Origin: Streptomyces sp. Ag109_O5-1
GTDB lineage: Bacteria; Actinomycetota; Actinomycetes; Streptomycetales; Streptomycetaceae
Direction: 5' to 3'
NCBI RefSeq assembly: GCF_003814875.1
Contig: NZ_RKQF01000001.1
Location: 1,488,001-1,552,000, forward strand
DNA length: 64,000 nt
Made by a program: the position numbers and the translations under genes. The notes beneath the pieces are model-generated. The model saw only the letters and a program-made list of their open reading frames with translations. It made no database searches and had not been told where the DNA came from. Of the stretch, positions 30,312 through 39,183 are shown one piece after another (within the stretch, counting starts at the first letter, position 1; each line of letters opens with the position of its first letter).

Positions 30312-30573
30312 CCCGACCGGCGACACTGTGCCCGCTCCATTGAGCCCGCGTCGGAGCCGGGGGGTGTACCGAAGAGCGCCATCGCTCAAGATCAATCTCA
30401 GCGCCAACCACGGTTCCGTTGATCAGGGCCGGTGACCGCCTCATGATGGCGTCGCTGCGCGTCGCTGATCGCGAGTCTGTGGTGCTGCTGCCCGGTCCGG
30501 AGCAGTTGCCGGTGCGCCTTGCCGGGCACCACCCTCGTCGTCCGGGCCGCGCATCCGTCCCGGCGTCGGTCGC
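30312..30573. other. Interval without a supported gene
   Basis: Between the ene-reductase terminator and the stop of the convergent flavoprotein gene no coding frame or strong signal is seen. Confidence 0.5.
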
Positions 30574-31164
30574 TCAGGCGGCGAGGGCGGTGCGGCCTGC
30601 GGCGTAGACGCGGGCGACCTCGACGACGCGCTTGCCGAGTTCGGCGGCGGTGGCGATATCGGCCTTGTGTATGCCCTCGGCTCCCTGGTCCTGGTTGCTC
30701 TGGGCGGCGGCGCCGAGGAAGAAGCCGAGGCGGTTGAGGTCGTTCTCGGACGCCGTGGAGGTGTTCCAGCCGGGCATCAGGCCGAGGCCGACCCAGTGCA
30801 TGTGGTGCTGCGCGGCGAGCACGGTGAAGTACTGCAGGGTGTTGAGCTTGTCGCCGCTCTTGCCCGCGGAGTTGGTGAAACCTGCGGCGATCTTGTCCTT
30901 CCACACCTGGTTGAACCAGCGCTTGGAGCTGGCCTCGGCGAAGGCGTGGAAGACGGCGGAGGCGGTGCCCATGTAGGTGGGCGAGCCGAAGATGATCGCG
31001 TCCGAGGCGTCGAGCAGGTTCCACTGCTCCTCGGAGATCTCCTCGACGTTGATCAGGTGGGCGGTGGCGCCGGCGGTGGTCACCCCATCGCGGACGGCCT
31101 CGGCGAGGACGGAGGTGTGGCCGAAGCCGGAGTGGTAGGCGATGGAAACGACAGGGGTGGTCAC
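30574..31164 (-). CDS. WrbA-like flavodoxin-fold NAD(P)H:quinone oxidoreductase
   Basis: A 196-residue FMN protein. The phosphate loop is 'SIAYHSGFGHTSVLAEAV' at about 7-24, the second FMN loop 'GSPTYMGTASA' near residue 60, and 'FTNSAGKSGDK' the third. WrbA-type enzymes reduce quinones by two electrons. GTG 31164 (GTGACCACC) has GAAGGAG about 11 bases upstream. It is followed upstream, on the same strand and 73 bases away, by a SnoaL-like gene, so they may be co-transcribed. Confidence 0.9.
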   Translation of the reverse strand: MTTPVVSIAYHSGFGHTSVLAEAVRDGVTTAGATAHLINVEEISEEQWNLLDASDAIIFGSPTYMGTASAVFHAFAEASSKRWFNQVWKDKIAAGFTNSAGKSGDKLNTLQYFTVLAAQHHMHWVGLGLMPGWNTSTASENDLNRLGFFLGAAAQSNQDQGAEGIHKADIATAAELGKRVVEVARVYAAGRTALAA

Positions 31165-31237
31165 GTTACTTGCTCCTTCGGATGTGCATGTCCGGCCGCG
31201 CGGGATCCGGGCCGCGGGACCCTTGAGTACTCTTTGC

Positions 31238-31654
31238 TCAGCTGGCGTTGAACGCCTCGGCGACGGTCAGGGTGTCCTCGTACTGGTGCATGCGAACGAT
31301 CCGGCCGTCCTCGACCGCCAGGTGCATGGCCGTCGGTGTGCTGAACTCCTTGCCATTGGCCGCGACGGTGTGTGTGAAGACCGCCAGCAGCGCCACGTCA
31401 CCACCGTCGACGATGATGCGCTCCAGTACGGCCTTGCTCTTGTCGTGCGCGAAGTGCGACCACATCGTGGTGAAGTACGGTGCGACCTCCTCCCGGCGGG
31501 TACGGCGCCCGGTCCAGGGCAGCGCGTCACTGCCGGGGACGTGCCAGTCGATCTCCTCGGCGAACAGTTCCTGGATGCCGTCGGGGTCATGCTTTGCGAG
31601 GCGCTCCACGAACTTCTTGGCCACGGTCCGCGAGGTCTGAGTATCTGTTGTCAT
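31238..31654 (-). CDS. SnoaL-like / NTF2-fold protein
   Basis: A 138-residue cone-shaped NTF2-fold protein: 'AKHDPDGIQELFAEEIDWHV' at about 20-39 and the end pattern 'LAVEDGRIVRMHQYEDTLTV'. Members include polyketide cyclases, isomerases and hydrolases of small ligands; catalytic role here is not assignable. ATG 31654 has AAGGA just upstream. A second, unrelated-looking copy of the fold lies at 33790. Confidence 0.87.
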   Translation of the reverse strand: MTTDTQTSRTVAKKFVERLAKHDPDGIQELFAEEIDWHVPGSDALPWTGRRTRREEVAPYFTTMWSHFAHDKSKAVLERIIVDGGDVALLAVFTHTVAANGKEFSTPTAMHLAVEDGRIVRMHQYEDTLTVAEAFNAS

Positions 31655-31702
31655 CGGTCCTTGTCCTTTGTCTCTTCGTTTGCATCAGGTGTCGGTCGGG
31701 CC

Positions 31703-31813
31703 TCAGCCCTGGAACAGGAAGTGCTTGCAGCTCAGCGGCCCGCCGAGCTGAATGAGCGCCCCGTCTTCACGCGGCGCGCCAAGGTCGACCGGTGCGAACC
31801 CGAATTCGGCTCT
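31703..31813 (-). pseudogene. 3' remnant of a COG2085-like NADP oxidoreductase
   Basis: A 36-codon open stretch ends 'GFAPVDLGAPREDGALIQLG' then GPLSCKHFLFQG and a stop. This matches the usual C terminus of NADPH-dependent F420-reductase-like (COG2085) proteins, where 'GFxPVDLG...' precedes the final helix. A stop codon lies immediately upstream and no Rossmann domain is present, so only the tail survives. Judged by eye. Confidence 0.5.
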
Positions 31814-31923
31814 TCATGACTCACTCCCTGCTGTGTCGTTGTGCCGAATCCGTTGCTCTGGCGACGGTCGCAAGTACGCGGCTCAGACGCCCTGGGGTAT
31901 CGGATGCGTCCGCGATTTGGCGC

Positions 31924-32676
31924 CTAGAGCTGTGTGGCTCCGCCGTCGACGAACAGTTCCGCGCCGGTGGTGAAACTGCTTTGGTCGCTGGCCAGGTAGA
32001 GGGCGGTGGCGGCGACCTCGTCGGGACGGCCGACGCGGCCGAACGGGGTCGGTGGGGCGGGCTCGGCCGCGGTGGGCTGATCGCTGTGCGGGGAAGCGGC
32101 GTGGAGCTCGTCAAGGCCCGGGGTCTCGACAGGGCCTGGGGTAAGGGTGTTGACGCGGATCCCGCGGCCGGCCAGCTCGGCGGCCCAGGTGCGGGCGAGG
32201 CTGCGGATCGCGGCCTTGGTCGCGGCGTAGACGCCCAGGCCCGGGCGCGCCCGCAGGGCCGAGCTGGAGGAGAGCAGCAGCACCGAGGCGCCGGCCGTCA
32301 GCAGCGGCAGCGCCTTTTGGACGGTGAAGACCGTGCCCTTGATATTGATCGAGGTAGTACGGTCGTACTCCTCCTCGGTGATCGCGCCGAGCGGGCTGTA
32401 GTCCGCGACCCCGGCGTTGGCCACCACAATGTCCAGGCAGCCGCTGCGGTTCGCGATCTCGGCGAAGAGCCGGTCGAGGTCGCCGAGGTCCGAGGCATCG
32501 CCCTGGATGGCGATGCCTCGGGCGCCGACCTGCGCGACGGCTGCGTCCAGCGCGTCCTTGCGGCGGCCGGTCAGGTAGACGGTCGCGCCCTCGGCGGCGA
32601 AACGGCGGGCGATCGCCAGGCCTATGCCGCTGGAGGCGCCGGTGACAAGGGCGGTCTTGCCGTCCAGCTGTCCCAT
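31924..32676 (-). CDS. SDR family oxidoreductase (classical, glucose/3-oxoacyl type)
   Basis: A 250-residue classical SDR. 'TGASSGIG' at 12-19, 'NAGVADYSP', catalytic 'SSSSAL...YAATK' with Tyr and Lys intact, and the end motif 'FVDGGATQL'. ATG 32676 has TTGGAGAA upstream. Likely reduces a carbonyl with NADPH; the substrate is unknown. It lies in a leftward series of small redox and NTF2-fold genes (30574-34206) that face the TetR gene at 34389 and may be part of its regulon. Confidence 0.93.
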   Translation of the reverse strand: MGQLDGKTALVTGASSGIGLAIARRFAAEGATVYLTGRRKDALDAAVAQVGARGIAIQGDASDLGDLDRLFAEIANRSGCLDIVVANAGVADYSPLGAITEEEYDRTTSINIKGTVFTVQKALPLLTAGASVLLLSSSSALRARPGLGVYAATKAAIRSLARTWAAELAGRGIRVNTLTPGPVETPGLDELHAASPHSDQPTAAEPAPPTPFGRVGRPDEVAATALYLASDQSSFTTGAELFVDGGATQL

Positions 32677-32912
32677 GAGATTCTCCAATTTCTTGACGTA
32701 ACTATTGCTGTTGCATTGATGGGCGCGGAACGCCCCGATCAGGGGAAGTCGACGGCGTCGCCTGGTAGACATCGAGCAGGGTGATCGCCGCCAGGTCCCG
32801 CGCGAGCATCCAGCCCGCCCCCGCCGGTCGTTGGAGTTGGGCCGGGGGTTGTGGAGCACCCCGGCCCGGCCGTCTTCGCGAGAGGGCGGCGCCGAACGGT
32901 CCCGTGGCGTGG

Positions 32913-33632
32913 TCAGGCGACAGAGATCTCGTTCAGGTCGATGGTGATCAGCTTCGGCTCCGGCAGGACCCGCCCGTCCGCCGCAAGGGGCAGCACGTAG
33001 CGGTGGGTCGGGAAGACCAGCCCCGACACGGTCTCGTGCTTCTCCGACAGATGCGCCGCCGGCGGGCTGCCGAGCACCTCGGCAGCGTAGTCATGGCGTC
33101 GCAGCAGGCCTGCGGCGTCGTAGTGGAAGATCTGCTCTGTGGCGTGGGTCGCGAGGGTGTCGGGGAACGTCGCCCGCAGCCGTCGCAGATCCCGGCCGGC
33201 CTCGGTCCAGGGCTCCAGTTCCTCCACCACCACGCCGGGGAGCGTCAGCAGGTAGGGGGCGGTGAGGTAGTTCCACATGGCGTAGCCCGCGAAGTACAGC
33301 ACGTGGAGATCGTCCCAGGGGGTGTCCTGGTCCTGGGAGGTGAAGGCATCCCGTGGAGAGGTGCGCTCAGCGACGACCTCTCCGTCCCTCCGCTCGATCG
33401 TGACGCGCTCGGGGGTGAAGACGCCCCGCAGGTCCGGGCCGGTGAAGCCTTCGAACACCAAGCGCTGCTGCTGCACATCGGCCGCCATGTCCGCCGTGGC
33501 GAGGATGCCCGGCCGGCCGCGGAGGTCCCACAGGACGCCGCCGATGGCCCCGCGGGCGCGGATCGTGCGCGCCTGTCGCCACTGGTCCAGGCCGCCATGG
33601 GCCTCGACAACAAGATCCAGCAAGGTGGTCAA
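32913..33632 (-). CDS. Uncharacterised 239-residue protein
   Basis: No family was recognised with certainty. The start 'LLDLVVEAHGGLDQWRQART' resembles the beginning of lipoprotein-carrier-like (LolA/LppX-fold) cytoplasmic proteins found near actinomycete oxidoreductases; 'WDDLHVLYFAGYAMWNYLTA' and 'VFPTHRYVLPLAADGRVLPE' are other conserved-looking stretches. It has no signal peptide or membrane helix. Start TTG at 33632 has GAGGA six bases upstream. It lies between an SDR and a SnoaL-like gene on the same strand. Confidence 0.75.
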   Translation of the reverse strand: MTTLLDLVVEAHGGLDQWRQARTIRARGAIGGVLWDLRGRPGILATADMAADVQQQRLVFEGFTGPDLRGVFTPERVTIERRDGEVVAERTSPRDAFTSQDQDTPWDDLHVLYFAGYAMWNYLTAPYLLTLPGVVVEELEPWTEAGRDLRRLRATFPDTLATHATEQIFHYDAAGLLRRHDYAAEVLGSPPAAHLSEKHETVSGLVFPTHRYVLPLAADGRVLPEPKLITIDLNEISVA

Positions 33633-33789
33633 AGCGAATCCTCATTCTGATCGATGTTCATGATGCCTCCGCGTGCCGGTGGCCCACAGTGGACCGGCAC
33701 GGCGTCCGCCGGCCCGGCACGGCGAGGGTCGAGCCCCTCGCCGTCATGGCCCGCGCGGGGCGTGCCGCCTGCCTCGCCGGTCCGGTGCC

Positions 33790-34206
33790 TCAGGCCCGGC
33801 CGGCCTGCGGGTCGGTGAACATGTGGTTGCCCGCCACCGTGTCCTTCGCGGGCACTTCGTCCTGCAGGACGTCCCAGTGCTCCACCACCAGGCCCTCCTC
33901 GAAGCGGAAGATGTCGACCGCCAGGAGGGGCGTCTCGGTGCTGCCGGAGTACCTGCCGTGGATCATGACCAGGTCTCCTTCGGCGATGATCGCTCCCGGC
34001 TCGTACCGGCCGGCGTCGGGCAGCTCCGCGATGAACGTGCGCAGCCCGGCCCTGTCCGGCGGGATGAACGGGTTGTGCTGGAGGTAGTCGGGGTGCAGGT
34101 ACCGGTCCAGCGCGGTGAAGTCCTTCGAGTTGAACGCGGTCGTCAGGAATTCGAGGACGGCGGCCTTGTTCCGCTCCGTCTCCGTCTTCGTTCGGCTCTG
34201 AGCCAT
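33790..34206 (-). CDS. SnoaL-like / NTF2-fold protein
   Basis: A 138-residue member of the SnoaL-like cyclase superfamily: 'LDRYLHPDYLQHNPFIPPDR' is the typical first half ('yi.HnP...'), and 'IFRFEEGLVVEHWDVLQD' the typical second half. Usually annotated as nuclear transport factor 2 family. ATG 34206 has GGAGGACTG upstream. It is the first gene after the inverted-repeat operator region shared with the divergent TetR gene, so it is probably TetR-controlled. Confidence 0.9.
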   Translation of the reverse strand: MAQSRTKTETERNKAAVLEFLTTAFNSKDFTALDRYLHPDYLQHNPFIPPDRAGLRTFIAELPDAGRYEPGAIIAEGDLVMIHGRYSGSTETPLLAVDIFRFEEGLVVEHWDVLQDEVPAKDTVAGNHMFTDPQAGRA

Positions 34207-34237
34207 CAGTCCTCCACAGGGTTGCCGACCGACACGG

Positions 34238-34295
34238 CTTTGTTGACCGACTGGACCACAACGGAAACATGAAGTGGTCCAGTCAGTCAACAAAG
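34238..34295. promoter_or_regulatory. 22-bp interrupted inverted repeat in divergent promoter
   Basis: Arms 34238-34259 and 34274-34295 are inverse complements with one mismatch, separated by 14 bases. The inner ends carry CTGGACCAC and GTGGTCCAG, the same half-site found in the palindrome at 34350. It lies just upstream of the SnoaL-like gene. Confidence 0.8.
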
Positions 34296-34349
34296 CGAGG
34301 AGCGTCAGGCGATCCCTCCGTGCCGGCATGAGGGCTGGGTTGCCGACCT

Positions 34350-34371
34350 TTGTGGTCCACCTGGACCACAA
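34350..34371. promoter_or_regulatory. Perfect TetR-type operator
   Basis: TTGTGGTCCA - CC - TGGACCACAA is a perfect 10-bp inverted repeat ending 17 bases before the TetR start codon, sharing its TGGACCAC half-site with the larger repeat 55-110 bases away. Autorepression plus control of the divergent genes is the simple reading. Confidence 0.85.
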
Positions 34372-34388
34372 TGAGGTATCGTGAGGTA

Positions 34389-35012
34389 ATGGGGCGAAAA
34401 CGAGGCTTCGACGAGACCACCGTGCTTGATGTCGTCCGCGACCGGTTCTGGACCACCGGATTCGACGGCACGTCCACCTATGACCTCATGGATGCGACCG
34501 GCCTGGGCAAGGGCAGCATCTACAAGGCGTTCGGCAACAAGAACGCCCTGTATGTGCGCGTCTTCTCCGACTACTGCCAGGGCATCGTCGCCCAGGCCCG
34601 CGAGGAGCTGCGGGAGGGCCCGGACGCGGTGCTCACCTCGCCGATGGCCCGTCTGGAGCACTACGTCGTCTCACTCGCCGACGCCTTCGCGACCGAGTCG
34701 CCCCGCCGGGGATGCTTCCTCACCAAGGCCACCGCGGACCGCGCCGGAGAGGACGACACGGTGGCGGGCACGGCCCGTCGCGCCTTCGAGGATCTCGCCG
34801 ACGCCCTCGCGTCCGCAATACGCGACGCCCAGGACGCGGGAGAAGTGGCCGAGCACGCCGACGCCACGGCCCTGGGATATCTGCTGCTGAGCGTGGTCAG
34901 GGGCATCGACAACATGGCCAAGGCGGGTGTCGACGCCACGACGCTCCGGCAGACGGCCCGGCAGGCGCTGGACCTGATCCCCAGGGCGGACGCACCGTAC
35001 GTGCGGCGCTGA
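34389..35012 (+). CDS. TetR family regulator
   Basis: A 207-residue repressor. Helix-turn-helix at about 10-55 ('VLDVVRDRFWTTGFDGTSTY', then 'ATGLGKGSIYKAFGNKNALY'), followed by the TetR_C domain. 'RRGCFLTKATADRA' is a typical internal pattern of the YxaF/AcrR-like group that senses quinones or electrophiles. ATG 34389 follows GAGGTATCGTGAGGTA. Its operators lie just upstream. Confidence 0.92.
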   Translation: MGRKRGFDETTVLDVVRDRFWTTGFDGTSTYDLMDATGLGKGSIYKAFGNKNALYVRVFSDYCQGIVAQAREELREGPDAVLTSPMARLEHYVVSLADAFATESPRRGCFLTKATADRAGEDDTVAGTARRAFEDLADALASAIRDAQDAGEVAEHADATALGYLLLSVVRGIDNMAKAGVDATTLRQTARQALDLIPRADAPYVRR

Positions 35013-35115
35013 CATTCCCCCCTCTCGTCCGACGACGGACATACCGCGGCGGACATAAGCAAAATGTGCAGTTTGACTGCGGCGAAGATCTCGCCGCCTC
35101 TCACCGGGAGTCCCT

Positions 35116-36081
35116 ATGCGTGCCATCCAGATCACCCAGTTCGGAAAGCCGGAGGACGTCGTACGCGTCGTCGATCTCCAGGAGCCGAACGCTCCCGGCG
35201 CCGGCGAGGTCAAGGTCGCGGTCGAGTTCTCACCGCTGAACCTGCACGACCTCAAGCTCGTCAGGGGCGAGCTCGGGCGGCCACCGCTCCCGCTGGTCCT
35301 CGGCAGCGAGGGTGTCGGCCGGGTTGTCGAGGCGGGCCCCGGCGTCGACACGCTCGCGGCGGGCGACCTGGTGGTTCTGCCGCTGCTCGCCGGTGCCTGG
35401 CGCGAGCGGCTGCTGCTGCCCGCCGACGGGCTGTTCCGACTGCCGGAAGGCAGCGTCGAGCAGTTGTCGATGCTGGGCATCAATCCGCCCACGGCCGGTC
35501 TGATCCTGAGCGAATACGCCGACCTGAGGCCCGGGGACTGGATCGTGCAGAACGCCGCGAACTCCGGCGTCGGACGTTCCCTGATCGCCCTGGCGAAGGC
35601 CCGCGGATTCCGGACGATCAACTTCGTCCGGGACGAGTCCGTGTTCGCCGAACTGACCGCGGCCGGCGCGGACATCGTCCGCCTCGACGGCGCGACGGCG
35701 GTCGAAGAGGTTCGCACAGCGATCGGCGATGCCCGGGTCGGGCTCGCCGTCGACTCGGTGGGCGGCGACGCTCCCGCCCGCCTGCTCGACCTGCTGTCCG
35801 AGGGCGGTGCGCTCGTCAGCTACGCCTCGGCGACCGGGCAGCCGATGTCCGTCGACGCACTGACCCTGATCGGCAAGCGCGCGACGGTACACGGATTCTT
35901 CGCCGGCCATTTCGACTACGCGACAAAGGTGCTCCCCGTCATCCGCGAGGCCGCGCCCCTGGTCGCGAGCGGAGCCCTGTTCGTTCCGCCAGGTGCCGTG
36001 TTCGACCTCGATGACATCCATACGGCGATCGAGCAGGTCGTCCGCGGCGGAAAGACCCTGCTCAAGGTGGCCCGGTCATGA
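35116..36081 (+). CDS. Zinc-independent NADPH:quinone / 2-enoyl reductase (MDR)
   Basis: A 321-residue medium-chain reductase without zinc ligands. 'GEVKVAVEFSPLNLHDLKLV' is the N-terminal half and 'VQNAANSGVGRSLIALAKA' the NADPH site, like mitochondrial-type enoyl thioester reductases and quinone oxidoreductases. ATG 35116 has GGGAG upstream. It follows the TetR gene on the same strand, 103 bases away, and is a good candidate target. Confidence 0.92.
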   Translation: MRAIQITQFGKPEDVVRVVDLQEPNAPGAGEVKVAVEFSPLNLHDLKLVRGELGRPPLPLVLGSEGVGRVVEAGPGVDTLAAGDLVVLPLLAGAWRERLLLPADGLFRLPEGSVEQLSMLGINPPTAGLILSEYADLRPGDWIVQNAANSGVGRSLIALAKARGFRTINFVRDESVFAELTAAGADIVRLDGATAVEEVRTAIGDARVGLAVDSVGGDAPARLLDLLSEGGALVSYASATGQPMSVDALTLIGKRATVHGFFAGHFDYATKVLPVIREAAPLVASGALFVPPGAVFDLDDIHTAIEQVVRGGKTLLKVARS

Positions 36082-36373
36082 CGATCTCCGGAGGAACTCG
36101 CACCGTCGCGGGTCCCACGCGGACGCGAGCCGAGCCGTAGCAGGGCGTTCGAAGCGGCATCAGGGCCATTCCGCCGGGGACGATGACAACCCGGCGCCTG
36201 GCCTGACCTGCCGGAACTCTCCAGACCACCGCGTGCACGCCGGCAACGCGCGCCACGGGTTTCCACCGTGGGATGTAGATCCACTGATCAATAGTGCTCA
36301 CCCTCGCCAGGCAAACCGCCGCTCATTCGCGCGTTCGGTGAGGGGCAGCCCCCGCCACGAGAGAAGTATCGCG

Positions 36374-37216
36374 ATGCCCGAACTGTCCTACGAAGTCCTC
36401 GTCTCTGACGGCGTTCCCCGGAAGATCGATCTTCAGCTGCCGAACGGCGACGGGATCGTGTCCTCGCCGATCTCATCCACCCTGATCACCGGAGAACGCG
36501 ACGCGGTCCTGGTGGACCCGCCGCTGGCTCACACCCAGATCGCGCAGGTCGCCGAGGGCTTGGCGCGCTCAGGGAAGCGTCTGGCGTACGTCTACGTCAC
36601 CCACGGCCACCCCGACCACTGGTTCGGCACCGCGACGCTGCTGGAACGGTTCGGCGACGCCGACAGCGTGGTGTACGCCACCGAGGGCACCATCCGGCAG
36701 ATGCGCAGCCAACTGGAGAGCAAGGACAAGGGGTTCGCGAAGACCTTCCCCGGGGTCCCGGAGAACACCCCGGTCCTCGCCGTGCCCGTGCCGACCGAGG
36801 GATTCCGGCTGGAGGGCCAAGTCCTCCGGGCCGTCGAGACCGGTCACACCGACACCGACGACTCCAGCGTCCTGCACGTGCCGTCGATCGGTCTCGTCGT
36901 CGCCGGGGACGTGGTCTACAACGGCGTGCACCTGATGATGCTCGAAGGCGGTGACGGCGGCCTTCAGGCGTGGCTGGACGGCATCGACCGGCTCGCCGCA
37001 CTCGATCCGCGCCACGTGGTCGCCGGCCACAAGAAGGCAGACCTGCCCGACGACCCGAAGATCCTGGACGAGACCCGGCAGTACCTGCGCGACGCGATCC
37101 GACTCCTGGCCGGCAAGCCGGAGCCGCTGGAGTTCTTCGAGGAGATGTCGAAGCTCCACGGTGACCGGCTCAACCCGGGACCCCTTTGGTACAGCGCCCT
37201 GGGCCTGCTCGCCTGA
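36374..37216 (+). CDS. MBL-fold metallo-hydrolase
   Basis: A 280-residue metallo-beta-lactamase-fold protein. The binuclear motif H-x-H-x-D-H is at 77-82 ('THGHPDHW'), with a further His in 'ETGHTDTDDSS' and Asp in 'VVAGDVVYNGVH', and 'HVVAGHKK' near the C terminus. Hydrolase of an unknown ester, lactone or thioester. ATG 36374; purines GAGAGAAG upstream. It begins 290 bases after the reductase; that gap holds no recognised gene. Confidence 0.9.
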   Translation: MPELSYEVLVSDGVPRKIDLQLPNGDGIVSSPISSTLITGERDAVLVDPPLAHTQIAQVAEGLARSGKRLAYVYVTHGHPDHWFGTATLLERFGDADSVVYATEGTIRQMRSQLESKDKGFAKTFPGVPENTPVLAVPVPTEGFRLEGQVLRAVETGHTDTDDSSVLHVPSIGLVVAGDVVYNGVHLMMLEGGDGGLQAWLDGIDRLAALDPRHVVAGHKKADLPDDPKILDETRQYLRDAIRLLAGKPEPLEFFEEMSKLHGDRLNPGPLWYSALGLLA

Positions 37217-37282
37217 GCCACGCCGCGTCGCCACCCCGCGAAGACAGGCGCATCACCTCGACGAAATACGGAGGTTGCCGAC

Positions 37283-38236
37283 ATGGCCACCCGCATGAAG
37301 ATCGCGATCCTCGACGACTATCAGAACGTCGCGACGAGCCTGGCCGACTGGGGATCGCTCGTTGCCGAGGTCGTCGTTTTCACCGAGCCGTTCGCCGATG
37401 CCGACGAGGTGGTCCGTAGCCTCGCCGGGTTCGACGTGCTCGTGGCCATGCGGGAGCGCACGCGATTCCCGGCCGAGGTCCTGGAGCGGCTGCCCGACCT
37501 TCGGCTCCTGGTCAGCACCGGCCCGGCCAATGCCGCCATCGACCTTACGGCCGCCCACAGACTCGGCATCACGGTGTGCGGGACCCGCTATGAGTCCCAC
37601 CCCACCATCGAGCACACCTGGGCGCTGATCCTCGGTGCCACGAGAAACCTGGTCGTCGAGGCGGAGTCGCTGCGCGCCGGCGGCTGGCAGGTATCGGTCG
37701 GCGAGGGGCTGCACGGCAGGACTCTCGGCATTCTGGGCCTCGGTCGCGTCGGCTCCGGAGTGGCACGGATCGGACAGGCCTTCGGAATGGACACCATCGC
37801 ATGGAGTCGGAACCTGACCCCCGAAACCGCCGCCGAGCACGGCGTGCGGGCGGTGACGAAGGAGCGACTCTTCACCGAAAGCGATGTGCTCTCGATCCAC
37901 GTACTGCTCAGCAAGCAAACACGCGGGCTGGTCGGCGCGGCGGAACTCCGGTCGATGAAGCCCTCGGCCCTCCTGGTCAACACCTCACGCGGACCGGTCG
38001 TCGACGAGGTCGCCCTGATCGACATCCTGCGTGAGGGCGCGATCCGAGCAGCCGCCCTCGACGTGTACGACACCGAGCCGCTACCCGCGGACCACCCGTT
38101 GCGGGCGCTGCCGAACGCGCTGCTCACGGGGCACGTCGGATACGTGAACCGCGACTTGTACGAGATTTTCTATCAGGACTCCGTCGAGGACATCGCCGCG
38201 TTCCAGGCGGGTTCTCCCGTGCGGCTGATGAAGTAG
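37283..38236 (+). CDS. D-2-hydroxyacid dehydrogenase family protein
   Basis: A 317-residue NAD-dependent dehydrogenase. 'GILGLGRVGSG' at 149-159 is the cofactor loop; catalytic Arg lies in 'VNTSRGPVVDE', Glu in 'DTEPLP' and His in 'LTGHVGYVNRD'. GGAGG lies eight bases before the ATG. It probably reduces a 2-keto acid; the substrate is unknown. It follows the MBL hydrolase by 66 bases on the same strand, likely one transcript. Confidence 0.93.
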   Translation: MATRMKIAILDDYQNVATSLADWGSLVAEVVVFTEPFADADEVVRSLAGFDVLVAMRERTRFPAEVLERLPDLRLLVSTGPANAAIDLTAAHRLGITVCGTRYESHPTIEHTWALILGATRNLVVEAESLRAGGWQVSVGEGLHGRTLGILGLGRVGSGVARIGQAFGMDTIAWSRNLTPETAAEHGVRAVTKERLFTESDVLSIHVLLSKQTRGLVGAAELRSMKPSALLVNTSRGPVVDEVALIDILREGAIRAAALDVYDTEPLPADHPLRALPNALLTGHVGYVNRDLYEIFYQDSVEDIAAFQAGSPVRLMK

Positions 38237-38284
38237 GAGCCGAAGACGACGACCCGACCGACTCACACACCGCCTCTCTCCCAT

Positions 38285-38540
38285 GTGACGGCTCCGACGC
38301 GGTTCGTCACGGCGAACGGGATTCGGTACGCCTACCGGCGCTTCGGCGCCGAGACCGGCACACCGCTGGTGTTCCTGCAGCATTTCCGTGGCGGCATGGA
38401 TCACTGGGATCCTGCGGTGACGGACGGACTGGCCGCGAACCGTCCGGTCATTCTGTTCGACAATACAGGCGTCGCAAGCTCCATTGGCCAGACCCCGGAC
38501 ACCGTGGAAGCGCAGGCCGATGACGCGGCGGCGCTCTCTG
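38285..38540 (+). pseudogene. Alpha/beta hydrolase, N-terminal fragment
   Basis: About 84 codons encode a normal hydrolase start: 'TANGIRYAYRRFGAETGTPL', then 'QHFRGGMDHWDPAV' (oxyanion region) and 'VILFDNTGVASSIGQTPD'. After 'AQADDAAAL' the similarity stops and the frame runs into unrelated sequence. The nucleophile-elbow Ser, Asp and His are all missing. This 5' fragment abuts the 3' part of a metallophosphoesterase, so a deletion or recombination joined two genes at about 38540. Confidence 0.75.
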
Positions 38541-38891
38541 CCAGTACGCGGCCTGGGAAAGGTGCTGTTCTGTCACGCCACCCCTCGGGACGACGAAGAG
38601 GTCGTTCTGGTCGACTCACGCCTCGACCGTTGGCGAGAAGTCCTCAGCGGGCTTGACACCGGCATTCGCACGGTGGTCTGCGGGCACACACACATGCCGT
38701 TCGTCCGCCTCGCCCACGGCCGACTTGTGATCAACCCCGGCAGCATCGGCATGCCCTACGGACGGGCCGGCGTCCACTGGGCGCTCCTGGGCCCCGGCGT
38801 CGAACTACGCTCCACAGCCTTCGATATCGAGGCAGCCATCACCCAGGTCACCCAGGACTCAGCAAGGATTGTTCGCCCAGCCGCGGCATAG
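38541..38891 (+). pseudogene. Metallophosphoesterase, C-terminal fragment
   Basis: In another frame from the hydrolase fragment, 'GLGKVLFCHATPRDDEE', 'VVCGHTHMPFVRLAHGRLVI' and 'NPGSIGMPYGRAGVHWALL' are the hallmark second half of a YfcE/calcineurin-like phosphodiesterase (metal ligands in GHTH). The N-terminal half with D-x-H and GD is absent. It ends at 38889-38891. Confidence 0.8.
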
Positions 38892-39183
38892 CCGCCCGGC
38901 GGCCCTCCGAGCAGCCTGCCTGCTCCAGCCGACAGGGCAATACAGACATCAAGCCACGTACAGCCCTCTCAGAGACACTCCAACCAGCGATAGCACCACA
39001 GCTGTTGCACTAGCTAGAGTTCGACCACGAGTGGCTGAGCTGCACAAACCCGAGGTGCACACCACTACGACAGCCTCACTTCCCCAGAGAAGTCGGGAGG
39101 GGCGACGAAGGCAACGGCACCGAGATCCTGACGTACCAGGCGACCGTGCACCCGGCCGGCTGAGGTACTGGAGCCCGGGTGGG

